From assembly GCA_965249035.1 (NCBI GenBank), contig CBDFKV010000006.1, positions 496,001-560,000 on the forward strand: a DNA stretch of 64,000 nucleotides, given 5' to 3'. Origin of the DNA: CBDFKV01 sp965249035 (GTDB lineage: Bacteria > Pseudomonadota > Gammaproteobacteria > Arenicellales > Poriferihabitantaceae). Below are positions 51,989 to 60,163 of this stretch, piece after piece. Every line of letters begins with the position of its first letter. The stretch's first letter is position 1. A program made the translations under genes and the position numbers. The notes under the pieces are model-generated. The model did not search any database, had not been told where the DNA came from, and saw only the letters and a list, made by a program, of their open reading frames with translations.

Positions 51989-53401
51989 ATGGATAAGAAT
52001 ACAAGCAGCCGCAGTACGCTTGATAAAGCACTGCGAATGAACCTAGATAGCAAAAAGTACGGCACAATCGTAGAGATTGGTGCTGGCCAAGAAGTAGCAC
52101 GCCAGTTCTTCAGAGCTGGGGCAGCAGCGGGCAGTATTGCTAAAACGATGTCCGCTTACGACATGAAGTTCTCGGATGCCATTTACGGCATCCAGAAAGA
52201 CAAGCGTTACGTTAGCAAGGCGCGCGTCAAAGCAATGATCGAAAAAGAGTTTAGCTTGGTAATCGAGCGCGTGGGCACTTCTCGCTCCAAAACGACCCGG
52301 TATTTTGCTTATGGTGCAACGGTAGCAGCTAAAAGCTACCAGTCCGAAAATGAGTGCCACGCATGGTGCGGCATTCGAACTCAAATGTATCCTGGCGCCG
52401 AGCCTTCAGAAATTGTCATCCATATACGCATGCTCGATAGAGATGTCGATCGGCAGCAATCGTCACTGGGTGTGCTGGGTGTGAACCTGATTTATGCGGG
52501 ATACTATTATTTTGAGGACCCCAAAAGAGCGATCGACTCACTCACTGATAACTTGGAGCAAGGTCAAATTGAAATCGATTCAATCGAATTTAACGGCCCC
52601 TATTTCGAGGAAGTCGATAACCGAGCTATCAACCTGCATCTCATCCGCAGTTGGAAAACTCGAGCAATCATGTTCAAGCCAAATGGGAAGGTTGTTGTAC
52701 CCGCAGAAATGCTTTATAAAAAAAATGTGCTGACCATTCGGGGTTCCTTCAGGCCGGTCACTAAACTGAATGTCGATATGATTGAACAGGGTCTCAAGTC
52801 CTTTACCGAAATGAAAGGCGTTACCCAAGACAACAGTATCGCACTGGCAGAAATATCATTGAATGATACCAGCGGGAATGACTTGCAGGCCGCCGAGACA
52901 GATATCATTGATCGTGTGCAATTACTAAATACGCTTGGCTATAGCGTCATGATTTCAGACTATACGCGCTACTTTACGTTACGGGCTTATTTCAGACAAT
53001 TTACTAAATTGCAGATCGGTATCGTCCTGGGAATTGTCAATATTAGACAAATTTTTGATGAAAGCAATTATCGTGGCGTAGAGGGCGGGATTTTAGAGGG
53101 CTTTGGAAAGCTATTTCCTGACCATACCCACCTGCTGGTTTATCCAGAAATTGATCAATCCGGTGAGCTACAGGATTACACCAACGTGGTTCTGCCCGAT
53201 AATCTTCAGTACCTGTACAAGCACCTGCTGGAGAACAACTTTATTTTTGGCATTGAACCTGGCGACCATGGGCTGTTTAATATTTTCTCTCGTCAAATAC
53301 TCAACCAGTTACCCCATGGTCGTGGAGATTGGGAGCAGTATTTGCCGGAAGGAGTCGCCGACCTTATTGTTAAGCACAAATTGTTAGGATTTCGCGAGTA
53401 A
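51989..53401 (+). CDS. Conserved protein of unknown function
   Basis: A 470-residue soluble protein without signal peptide or membrane segments. Recognisable conserved stretches are GTIVEIGAGQEVARQFFRAGAAAGSIAKTMSAYDM split across residues 25-60, NECHAWCGIR, ILDRV-like VQLLNTLGYSVMISDY, and FDESNYRGVEGGILEGFGKLF. As I recall it, this family is spread through proteobacteria and cyanobacteria, often under misleading automatic names. I assign no function. The gene stands alone between the SLC13 permease and a repeat-rich gap. Confidence 0.75.
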   Translation: MDKNTSSRSTLDKALRMNLDSKKYGTIVEIGAGQEVARQFFRAGAAAGSIAKTMSAYDMKFSDAIYGIQKDKRYVSKARVKAMIEKEFSLVIERVGTSRSKTTRYFAYGATVAAKSYQSENECHAWCGIRTQMYPGAEPSEIVIHIRMLDRDVDRQQSSLGVLGVNLIYAGYYYFEDPKRAIDSLTDNLEQGQIEIDSIEFNGPYFEEVDNRAINLHLIRSWKTRAIMFKPNGKVVVPAEMLYKKNVLTIRGSFRPVTKLNVDMIEQGLKSFTEMKGVTQDNSIALAEISLNDTSGNDLQAAETDIIDRVQLLNTLGYSVMISDYTRYFTLRAYFRQFTKLQIGIVLGIVNIRQIFDESNYRGVEGGILEGFGKLFPDHTHLLVYPEIDQSGELQDYTNVVLPDNLQYLYKHLLENNFIFGIEPGDHGLFNIFSRQILNQLPHGRGDWEQYLPEGVADLIVKHKLLGFRE

Positions 53402-53467
53402 GGGTTACTCCTCATTTTACGAGTGCACACCATCGCCTACGGGATCAAGTGCATCAGGTCACTGATC

Positions 53468-53595
53468 TTAATTCGGCAGCAAAATACCGGCCCAAATAGG
53501 CGCTGGTCATCGCGAGCCTAGCGCCGCGATCTATCTGTTAGATTGCCGCGTCGCTACGCTCCTCGCAACGACAGATGGGGCGTTTTGCTCTCGAC
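53468..53595 (+). repeat. Left arm of a long inverted repeat
   Basis: This 128-bp arm matches the reverse complement of 53826-53954 with scattered mismatches. The core GATTGCCGCGTCGCTACGCT, continuing to about 53586, is identical in both arms. The core resembles dispersed repeats of the type GCGAGGAGCGTAGCGACGCG known from many bacterial genomes. Confidence 0.88.
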
Positions 53596-53621
53596 ACTTC
53601 GGTCGTCAAATGTACCCTGTT

Positions 53622-53730
53622 AGTATGCTGGGTTAATAGCCCCAGGCGGTTATAGTGTGCACAACTTCGTGCGCGCGAGCAGCAGCATAACGATCTGGTT
53701 CTTGATCGTTTCTGTTGCGATGTTGGATTG
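53622..53730 (+). pseudogene. Relic of the 3' end of a second SLC13 permease gene
   Basis: Reading 53647-53730 gives GGYSVHNFVRA, WFLIVSVAMLD and a stop. This aligns without gaps to GGYRVPDFMRA and LFLIVSIAMLN at the C-terminus of the SLC13 protein ending at 51695. Nucleotide similarity continues upstream to about 53622, where stops break the frame, and past the stop into the non-coding flank. The rest of the gene is absent. Confidence 0.85.
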
Positions 53731-53825
53731 ATTGTATTAGGCTCCAGCCAATTCCACTGTTTTACTAAGGTATTGCTTGGATTTCCACAGCAAGCCTCAA
53801 TAAGTCGCCGGTTTTGGAATTGAAG

Positions 53826-53954
53826 GTCGGGAGCGAAACGCCCCATCTGTCGTTGCGAGGAGCGTAGCGACGCGGCAATCTAAACCGATAGATCGCCACG
53901 CTACGCTCGCGATGACCAATGCTTATTTTGGTCGATATTTTGCTGCCGGATTAA
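53826..53954 (-). repeat. Right arm of the long inverted repeat
   Basis: A 129-bp inverted counterpart of 53468-53595. It ends one base before the ATG of the acyl-CoA synthetase, so the repeat supplies that gene's 5' leader. The arms could pair into a very stable RNA hairpin. Confidence 0.88.
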
Positions 53955-53955
53955 T

Positions 53956-55569
53956 ATGCTGATCACTGAAACCTTAGCCAAAAACGCCGAAACCTACCCT
54001 GATGAAATCTCGCTGATCGAGCGTGACCCAGTGCATAGTACGCGGCGAGAAATCAGTTGGACGCAGTTTGATCAAGATGCCAATCGCTTTGCTAATGCAC
54101 TGATCCAAAAAGGCGTGCGCAAGGGCGATAAAGTTGCGCATCTGGTGACGAATTGCCTGGAATGGTTACCGAGTTATTTCGGCATTCTGCGCAGCGGTGC
54201 TTTAGCCGTCCCTCTAAATTTCCGTTTTGAAGCAGAGACTATCCTCGCGTGCTGTCAGCTTGCAGAACCAACCGTGTTGGTATTTGGTGAAGAACTGGTC
54301 AATTGTGTCTCAGCGATCAAACAGCAGCTCAGCGATACGGTGCTCCACTTTGTCTATATCGGCGCAGATGATCACTGCCCGCAGTACGCTGAAAAATATA
54401 CTGATTTCATCCTCAGCGCTTCTCAGCAAAACCCCGCCATACCCATACAACTCAGCGACGATGCTGCGATATATTTCACCTCGGGGACCACTGGCCAACC
54501 CAAAGGCGTATTACTCACGCACCGCTGTCTGGAACACGCAGCCTACGTGGAAAACCAGCATCACCATCAAACGCACGATGACAATTTTCTGTGCATCCCG
54601 CCGCTGTATCATACGGGCGCGAAAATGCACTGGTTTGGTGGTTTTATCGTCGGTGCCAAAGCCGTTATTCTGAAAGGCGTGAAACCGAAGTGGATTCTTG
54701 AAGCGGTTTCAGAAGAACAAGCCACCATCGTCTGGCTGCTGGTGCCGTGGGCGCACGATATACTAATCGCGGACGAAAACGATGAACTGGATTTCAGCCA
54801 ATACCAGCTCGACCAATGGCGTTTGATGCACATTGGCGCACAGCCCGTGCCGCCTAACTTAATCCATGCCTGGAAAAAGCTATTCCCACATCACGATTAT
54901 GATACCAACTATGGCTTAACCGAATGTGCCGGCCCAGGCTGCGTACATCTGGGGCTTGAAAACACCCACAAGATCGGCGCGATTGGCATACCCGGCGTTG
55001 ACTGGGAATGCCAGATTATTGATGCCAAAGGCCAACCGGTCATCAATGGTGAACCCGGAGAGCTGCTGGTCAAAGGGCCGGGCCTGATGAAGGAATACTA
55101 CAAAAACCCAGACGCTACCCAACAAACAGTAATTGATGGCTGGCTGTATACAGGTGATATCGCGCGGCGAGATGCTGATGGCTTCTACTGGCTGGTAGAC
55201 CGCAAAAAAGACCTCATCATCAGCGGTGGCGAAAATATATCACCAGTAGAAATAGAGCACTTTTTTATGACGCACTCCGCGATTCAAGATATCGCCGTCA
55301 TCGGCACCCCAGACCAGCGCTTGGGTGAACTCGTCACCGCCGTCATCCAACTCAAACCGGGCAAGGCATTCAGCCATGAAGAAGCACTTAACTTTGCCGA
55401 AGCATTGCCCCGCTACAAACGTCCGCGCCGCGTCTATTTTGACCCCGTTCCGCGCAATGCAACGGGTAAGATTGAAAAACCGAAGCTGCGGGAATACTAT
55501 GCCAAACCACCAGCTCTGGTTGATTCAGGCGTTAGGCACCCACATAGCCATGCCGGAATTACTGGGTGA
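53956..55569 (+). CDS. Acyl-CoA synthetase (AMP-forming, class I adenylate-forming enzyme)
   Basis: Activates a carboxylic acid to its CoA thioester via an acyl-adenylate. The 537-residue protein has the AMP-binding motif IYFTSGTTGQPKGV at about residues 172-185, NYGLTECAGPG, the YTGDIARRDADG motif and the C-terminal catalytic Lys in PRNATGKIEKPKLREY. Substrate class (fatty or aryl acid) cannot be told. The tail after about residue 525 is encoded past a GTTAGGC sequence and may be altered. The start lies at the edge of an inverted repeat and has no good ribosome binding site. Confidence 0.9.
   Translation: MLITETLAKNAETYPDEISLIERDPVHSTRREISWTQFDQDANRFANALIQKGVRKGDKVAHLVTNCLEWLPSYFGILRSGALAVPLNFRFEAETILACCQLAEPTVLVFGEELVNCVSAIKQQLSDTVLHFVYIGADDHCPQYAEKYTDFILSASQQNPAIPIQLSDDAAIYFTSGTTGQPKGVLLTHRCLEHAAYVENQHHHQTHDDNFLCIPPLYHTGAKMHWFGGFIVGAKAVILKGVKPKWILEAVSEEQATIVWLLVPWAHDILIADENDELDFSQYQLDQWRLMHIGAQPVPPNLIHAWKKLFPHHDYDTNYGLTECAGPGCVHLGLENTHKIGAIGIPGVDWECQIIDAKGQPVINGEPGELLVKGPGLMKEYYKNPDATQQTVIDGWLYTGDIARRDADGFYWLVDRKKDLIISGGENISPVEIEHFFMTHSAIQDIAVIGTPDQRLGELVTAVIQLKPGKAFSHEEALNFAEALPRYKRPRRVYFDPVPRNATGKIEKPKLREYYAKPPALVDSGVRHPHSHAGITG
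55531..55537 (+). other. Candidate cassette-array boundary GTTAGGC
   Basis: TTCAGGCGTTAGGC at 55524-55537 looks like the right end of an attC site, with the recombination core GTTRRRY perfectly matched. It lies inside the last codons of the acyl-CoA synthetase. A convincing left half is not found upstream, so this could be a secondary recombination site or chance. Confidence 0.35.
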
Positions 55570-56423
55570 ATTCAAAAGCCAAACCGTCCAAGACCAATAC
55601 ACCAATTTCCCACAGAGGTAATGGTGAACTCATTCATCCGGGAACAGGTATCGTTCCGATAATGAAAGAAGTGGGCGAGAAACGTTTTTCCATAATTGGT
55701 ACCGGCTTCTACGTAACAAGGTACGGCCTACTAGTTACTGCGAAACATGTTCTAGAGGATCTAATCGCCGAGAATGGTACATCGCTTGTTCGGAATTACA
55801 TCTGTCACCTCGCTCCGGAAAACGCCATTTATCTTCGCCCAATTCGGAAGGCCCATCTTCTAAAAAAGGCAGATATTGGCATTGCACAGGCTGACAATTT
55901 TTTGGATTCCTTTCCTGCTAACCCCCTCCAAAACCTAAGAGCAACTCTTTCAACGCAACTTCCGCCTGAGGGGGCTCCTCTTAGGACGTATGCCTACCCC
56001 GAGAACGCGATCCTCGACTTCAATCACGAAGGTCAGGTCCCGGTCATTGCTGGAGACTACTTCCAAGGAGGTTTCCTTCGTTTCGTCGACAAACCAGAGC
56101 ATCCTTTTCTACCTTTCCCATATTTCGAGACTACCGTCGAAGTTCGGAGCGGAGCGAGCGGTGGCCCTGTATTTGATTCCAAAGGTCGAGTAATCGGAGT
56201 CAATTGCCGGGGCTGGGATTTTCGGGGCGGCGAACACGAAAAGAATCCGCTATCCTACATCGTGCCCATTGATAGAATCATTGAAATCGATGTAGACCCT
56301 TTCATGATTCCTAGTGTTAGCTGGGAATCCGACCAAATCCCCGAGACTAGGAAAGGTCACATACTAAACGGGCGCGAACTCGCCGAGTATGGGCACCTCC
56401 TCTTTGAACCACCCTTACCATGA
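55566..56423 (+). CDS. Trypsin-like serine protease domain protein
   Basis: A 285-residue product with the S1/S7-like trypsin fold and no signal peptide. The triad is His in LLVTAKHVLEDL, Asp in LLKKADIGIAQ and Ser in VRSGASGGPVFDSKGRVIGVN. The GTG at 55566 overlaps the preceding stop. Alternative starts, such as the ATG at 55662, lie just ahead of the fold, so the true start is uncertain. Such stand-alone trypsin domains occur in defence and cassette contexts. It is probably the first cassette gene, followed by an attC-like site at 56452. Confidence 0.75.
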   Translation: MNSKAKPSKTNTPISHRGNGELIHPGTGIVPIMKEVGEKRFSIIGTGFYVTRYGLLVTAKHVLEDLIAENGTSLVRNYICHLAPENAIYLRPIRKAHLLKKADIGIAQADNFLDSFPANPLQNLRATLSTQLPPEGAPLRTYAYPENAILDFNHEGQVPVIAGDYFQGGFLRFVDKPEHPFLPFPYFETTVEVRSGASGGPVFDSKGRVIGVNCRGWDFRGGEHEKNPLSYIVPIDRIIEIDVDPFMIPSVSWESDQIPETRKGHILNGRELAEYGHLLFEPPLP

Positions 56424-56451
56424 GGTTGAACCAGTGCCAACTTAAGTGGTC

Positions 56452-56514
56452 GCCTAATCCATAGCTCAACTGAACGCGCGGCAAAAGCGCGCGCCGGTTA
56501 GCAGCACGTTAGAT
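56452..56514 (+). repeat. attC-like site 1
   Basis: The left end GCCTAAT matches RYYYAAC in six of seven positions and the right end GTTAGAT (56508-56514) is a perfect GTTRRRY. Between them GCTCAACTGAACGCGCG and CGCGCGCCGGTTAGC fold into an imperfect hairpin with unpaired bases, as in integron attC sites. Length 63 bp. Confidence 0.6.
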
Positions 56515-56693
56515 TTGTTGAGAACAATGGAAAAACAATGGGATCAGACTCGACAAATTACATAGTGGCTATTCTTAGAAAGTCGAATCGATTTAGTGCA
56601 AGCCCAACAGCGTCGCGCTAACATAGGAAGACTAATCGCCTTGCCCACGAAGGAAAAGGCACCCGGTGGTTCAAAACAAATGAGAGAAGTGAG

Positions 56694-57671
56694 ATGAGCG
56701 GTTTACTGGCCCTATTTGATGATGTGGCAGCGATTGCAAAAGTTGCAGCGGCATCGGTGGATGATGTGATTGGCCAAGCCGCGAAGGCGGGTTCAAAGGC
56801 CGCTGGTGCGTTGATTGATGATGCTGCGGTAACCCCAAAATATGTGCAGGGGTTTGACGCCAGCCGCGAATTGCCCATCGTTGGGCGTATCGCCTGGGGA
56901 TCGATCAAGAACAAGTTGATTTTCCTGCTGCCTGCCGGATTAGCACTGTCGAGTTTTGCCCCTTGGGCGATTTCGCCGCTGTTGATGATAGGGGGGGCCT
57001 ATTTATGTTTTGAGGGCGCTGAAAAGGTGGCGCACGTGCTATCCCCGCACGAGTCACACGACGAAGATGTAGACGAGGGAGACCCGGCGCATTTGGAAGA
57101 AGAAAAAGTGGCGGGGGCGATCAAGACCGATTTTATCCTGTCGGCCGAGATTATGACCATTGCGCTGGCAGCGATCCCCGAAAGCTCCTTTTGGATGGAA
57201 GCGGCGACATTAGCAGTTGTCGCGGTAGGGATCACGGTATTGGTTTACGGCAGTGTGGCCTTAATCGTCAAAGCGGATGATTTGGGCTTGTTGATGGCCG
57301 ACAAGGGGCGGATTGGCATGGTGCGCGCATTGGGTCGTGGCATTGTACATTCGATGCCGAAGGTGTTGGCTCTGTTGATGATCATTGGCACCGCAGCAAT
57401 GCTGTGGGTCGGAGGCAGCATTGTGATTCACGGGATGGAACAGATGGGCTATAGCTGGGTGGGCCACCATATCCACGATTGGGCCGCTGCGGTGGGTCAT
57501 GCCGTGCCGCAGCAGGCCACACACATTGTCGAATGGAGTGCCAAAGCCACGATGGACGGGTTGTTCGGCTTGGCGTTGGGACTGGCGCTGGTGCCAGTTG
57601 GCACCAAAGTGATCGCGCCACTTTGGGAAAAGCGCTTTTGGGCCAGGACGACGCACAAAGCTAAAGCCTGA
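56694..57671 (+). CDS. DUF808 (YedI-like) membrane protein
   Basis: Membrane protein of 325 residues with the YedI/DUF808 signature. The N-terminus reads LLALFDDVAAIAKVAAASVDD, followed by the GFDASRELPIVGRIAWGSIKNK segment, with about six hydrophobic stretches. Function is not established. It has its own start 180 bp after attC-like site 1 and lies alone between attC-like sites, as expected for a cassette. Confidence 0.85.
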   Translation: MSGLLALFDDVAAIAKVAAASVDDVIGQAAKAGSKAAGALIDDAAVTPKYVQGFDASRELPIVGRIAWGSIKNKLIFLLPAGLALSSFAPWAISPLLMIGGAYLCFEGAEKVAHVLSPHESHDEDVDEGDPAHLEEEKVAGAIKTDFILSAEIMTIALAAIPESSFWMEAATLAVVAVGITVLVYGSVALIVKADDLGLLMADKGRIGMVRALGRGIVHSMPKVLALLMIIGTAAMLWVGGSIVIHGMEQMGYSWVGHHIHDWAAAVGHAVPQQATHIVEWSAKATMDGLFGLALGLALVPVGTKVIAPLWEKRFWARTTHKAKA

Positions 57672-57723
57672 TCTGCCCGAAATGCTTTGACGACGTACAC
57701 TAGCGACAAATAGAATCACTTAC

Positions 57724-57796
57724 ACTTAGAAAGCGCACTCAACCGGACAAAGTGCCCGCTATCCACGCACTATGCCGCTGATGCAAGGCGTCATGT
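57724..57796 (+). repeat. attC-like site 2 (degenerate)
   Basis: An imperfect palindrome between the DUF808 and GDT1 genes. Its right half CCGCTGATGCAAGGCGTCATG resembles the common attC end CCGCTGATGC-GGCGTTATG, but the core reads GTCATGT (57790-57796). The left end ACTTAGA is only partly RYYYAAC. The inner AACCGGAC-type box is present. Confidence 0.42.
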
Positions 57797-57831
57797 GTCA
57801 TGAATTCATGTAATTAGGTTATATAAAGCAG

Positions 57832-58104
57832 ATGGATTGGAAAATATTCTTAACCATATTTGCGTCGGTTTTCGTGGCGGAGCTGGGTGATAAAACTCAG
57901 TTAGCAACGATGCTTTTTGCCGCAGATAAAGCGGTCAGTAAATACACTGTCTTTTTTGCTGCTTCAGCAGCACTGATTGTTGCGTCGGCTATAGGTGTTT
58001 TGGCAGGTAGTTTAATGTCAGAGTATATCAACGAAAAATACTTACATTATGCAGCGGGTATAGGCTTTATCGCCATAGGTGCATTTACTTTATACAATGC
58101 ATAA
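57832..58104 (+). CDS. Half-size GDT1/TMEM165 (UPF0016) membrane protein
   Basis: A 90-residue membrane protein with three hydrophobic segments and one copy of the UPF0016 signature ELGDKTQLATML (consensus E-x-G-D-K/R-T/S). Full-size GDT1 proteins have two such repeats and exchange calcium or manganese for protons. This one has a single repeat, so it would need to dimerise. The ATG is at 57832; the ribosome binding site is weak. It sits between attC-like sites 2 and 3. Confidence 0.85.
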   Translation: MDWKIFLTIFASVFVAELGDKTQLATMLFAADKAVSKYTVFFAASAALIVASAIGVLAGSLMSEYINEKYLHYAAGIGFIAIGAFTLYNA

Positions 58105-58149
58105 AGCACATAAATCACATCGCGTAGAGTTCGAGGCCCTTAAAATTTC

Positions 58150-58209
58150 ACCTAACAAAACAGGCAGCTGGCCTGGCCTACGGTCAGCCGCTGATGTAGG
58201 CGGCATATG
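58150..58209 (+). repeat. attC-like site 3
   Basis: The left end ACCTAAC (58150-58156) is a perfect RYYYAAC. Inside, CAGGCAGCTGGCC pairs imperfectly with GGTCAGCCGCTGATG. The right end TAGGCGGCATATG is a degenerate form of GGCGTTATG. Length about 60 bp. Confidence 0.5.
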
Positions 58210-58217
58210 AAAAGCGA

Positions 58218-58793
58218 ATGAAGAAAACATCACGATCAAGTGAGCTTCGAAATGACGAGGAAGCTGTTCAATCGGTACGGCAGTGGGTTAACACTTTTGT
58301 GGTGGATATGACTCTTTGCCCATTTGCCAAGCATGAGATGCTGAACAACCGGGTGCGCTTTGCTACCACCAGAGCGACAACGGAAAAGCAATTGTTGATG
58401 TCTTTGCAAGACGAGCTGGAATTGCTCAATAGCGATCCGTCAGTTGAAACTACGCTGCTGATTCACCCACATGTATTGCAGGACTTTTATGACTACAATC
58501 AGTTTTTGAGCTATGCCGATAAACTCCTTTTGGAAATGGGACTGGAAGGTACTTATCAAGTCGCCAGTTTTCATCCAGATTACCAGTTTGACGGTACAAA
58601 TCCGGACGATGCAGAGAATTATACCAACCGCTCGCCCTACCCCTTGTTGCATCTTATTCGGGAAGCGAGTCTTGAAAGCGCTATTGTGGAATATCCTGAT
58701 GTTGATCAAGTTCCAGCACGAAACGTGGCGCTAATGAATAGCCTGGGTCACAACAAACTGCAGGCACTATTTGAAAGCCTGTTTAAACTGTAG
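58218..58793 (+). CDS. DUF1415 family protein
   Basis: A cytoplasmic protein of 191 residues that matches DUF1415. The motif WVNTFVVDMTLCPFAKHEM with a conserved Cys lies near residue 30, then ASFHPDYQFDGTNPDDAENYTNRSPYP and LMNSLGH. No biochemical function is established. The gene starts 8 bp after attC-like site 3. Confidence 0.85.
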   Translation: MKKTSRSSELRNDEEAVQSVRQWVNTFVVDMTLCPFAKHEMLNNRVRFATTRATTEKQLLMSLQDELELLNSDPSVETTLLIHPHVLQDFYDYNQFLSYADKLLLEMGLEGTYQVASFHPDYQFDGTNPDDAENYTNRSPYPLLHLIREASLESAIVEYPDVDQVPARNVALMNSLGHNKLQALFESLFKL

Positions 58794-59075
58794 GGAGCCG
58801 AACCCCTGAGGTTCTCAGACTCGAGGTAGGATGTATAAAGCTCAAATAGAACGGATAAGTCCAGGATACGGTCGAATATCCCTGTCAATGAGCAAAAATT
58901 TCTGTTGGAAATCTGATAGTGTCGCCCTCACGAACGCATGCAATCGGAACACCCAAAGGCTACGCCTTTTTGTTGACCTCTAATGCGACGCGTTATGTGT
59001 GTTTTTCACTTTATATTCGAACGGGTGAATTCGGATGTAATTTTTATTTTTCACCAACATTTATGAGTAAAGAAA
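58794..59075. other. DUF1415-csp gap
   Basis: A 282-bp gap that holds attC-like site 4 at 58929-58998. The last 77 bp form an AT-rich leader ahead of the cold-shock gene, with the repeated ATGAGTAAAG around the start. Confidence 0.5.
58929..58998 (+). repeat. attC-like site 4
   Basis: The right end GCGTTATGT (core GTTATGT at 58992-58998) is a common attC form. ACGCAT near the left end pairs with ATGCGACGCGTT, and the centre AAAGGC-TAC-GCCTTTT is a tight hairpin. The left end CACGAAC keeps only the AAC of RYYYAAC. Length 70 bp. Confidence 0.58.
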
Positions 59076-59282
59076 ATGAGTAAAGGTACAGTTAAATGGT
59101 TCGATGCCGCTAAAGGCTTCGGTTTTATTACCCCTGAAGATGGTGGCAAGGATTTGTTTGTCCATCATTCAGAAATTCAAGCGGGCGGTGAGTATGCCAC
59201 CTTGAATGATGGCCAAGAAGTTGAATTCGAAGTTGGCGAAGGTCAAAAAGGCCCATGTGCTAATAACGTGGTTGCTATTTAG
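59076..59282 (+). CDS. Cold-shock domain protein (CspA family)
   Basis: A 68-residue single-domain RNA chaperone. RNP1 (KGFGFITP) and RNP2 (LFVHHSEI) are intact. The start follows GAGTAAAGAAA, a weak purine-rich site. In E. coli such proteins melt RNA structure during cold or stationary phase. Here it is flanked by attC-like sites 4 and 5, so it is a likely cassette gene rather than a core csp gene. Confidence 0.93.
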   Translation: MSKGTVKWFDAAKGFGFITPEDGGKDLFVHHSEIQAGGEYATLNDGQEVEFEVGEGQKGPCANNVVAI

Positions 59283-59290
59283 GTAGCTAG

Positions 59291-59368
59291 ACCTAACAAA
59301 TCAAGCTAGTCTGACGTCCAACCCGTCGTTTCAGGTCGGTTTGGACGCAGCTGCTTGAGGCGTTAGCT
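59291..59368 (+). repeat. attC-like site 5 (clearest)
   Basis: The left end ACCTAAC (59291-59297) is a perfect RYYYAAC. CAAGC at 59302-59306 pairs with GCTTG near the right end, and GTCCAACCC pairs imperfectly with GGTTTGGAC in the centre. The right end is GGCGTTAGCT, with core GTTAGCT at 59362-59368 differing from GTTRRRY at one base. Length 78 bp. It begins 8 bp after the csp stop. Confidence 0.8.
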
Positions 59369-59414
59369 GTAAAGTGTATATTCTATAAAACTCGGCACTA
59401 CGCGATGGAAATAC

Positions 59415-60017
59415 ATGTTTTTTGATGTGTCGGAGCTAGAAAGCCAAGAAAAATATCACCTCTTAAATGGTGGTGTCACTCCAAGACCCATTGCATGGAT
59501 AAGTACACGTTCAAGTGATGGTGTTGATAATTTAGCACCTTATTCATTTTTTACCGTTGCAAGCTGTAACCCTCCTATACTTCTTTATACGCAGGTCACT
59601 CAGAGAAGTGGTGTTGATAAAGATACACTACAGAATTTAGTTGAAACAGGTGAATGTGTAGTCAATATAGTAAGCGCTGCTTTGCTAGAAAAAATGAACG
59701 CTACCAGCGCCGCTCTTGAAATTAATGACAGCGAATTTGCTTTTGCTGACATCGATAGTTGTGCTAGCTATAAAGTCATACCTCGTTCTGTTAAACAATC
59801 ACCCATTCGTTACGAGTGTGCGTTAAGGAAAACCATCCCTATTAGTGATTTACCTGCGGGTGGCACGCTGATACTTTTAGATGTAAAGTCCATTTATGTC
59901 CGAAATGATTTGTATATAAACGGGACTATAAACCAAGAGTTGGTTGACTCCGTGGGTAAAATGGGAGGAAATCACTTTAGCCTTATTTCTGAAAATGTCG
60001 AGCTTAAACGCCCCTAA
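59415..60017 (+). CDS. Flavin reductase family protein (FMN-binding split barrel)
   Basis: A 200-residue flavoprotein of the flavin-reductase-like split-barrel family. The GGVTPRPIAWISTRSSDG and NLAPYSFFTVASCNPPILL segments bind FMN, and TGECVVNIVS is also typical. It may supply reduced flavin or act as an oxidoreductase itself; the partner is unknown. It begins 46 bp after attC-like site 5. The following 146-bp gap has only an unconvincing attC candidate. Confidence 0.87.
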   Translation: MFFDVSELESQEKYHLLNGGVTPRPIAWISTRSSDGVDNLAPYSFFTVASCNPPILLYTQVTQRSGVDKDTLQNLVETGECVVNIVSAALLEKMNATSAALEINDSEFAFADIDSCASYKVIPRSVKQSPIRYECALRKTIPISDLPAGGTLILLDVKSIYVRNDLYINGTINQELVDSVGKMGGNHFSLISENVELKRP

Positions 60018-60163
60018 CTATTTTTGCTTCCTAGGTAAATGTGCACCTAAAGTGTGTCATCGATCACCCTTCAGGCTGAGCCTCCAAAAGCTTCGCGTTT
60101 TCTGACCCGTTACAAATACATTAGAAGGCCAATCACAGCAGCCTTAGAAATGGAAAAAGTATC

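Larger units (their letters stand above)
53402..53955. other. Repeat-rich gap with no intact gene
   Basis: A 554-bp non-coding stretch. It consists of a long inverted repeat (arms 53468-53595 and 53826-53954) around a 230-bp spacer that carries the end of a decayed SLC13 gene. No other gene is seen. Confidence 0.8.

Noticed and set aside
60018..60115. Possible attC between the flavin reductase and LysE genes
   Set aside because: AAAAGCTTCGCGTTTT gives a hairpin and a GTTAC follows, but neither end matches RYYYAAC or GTTRRRY well enough to call.
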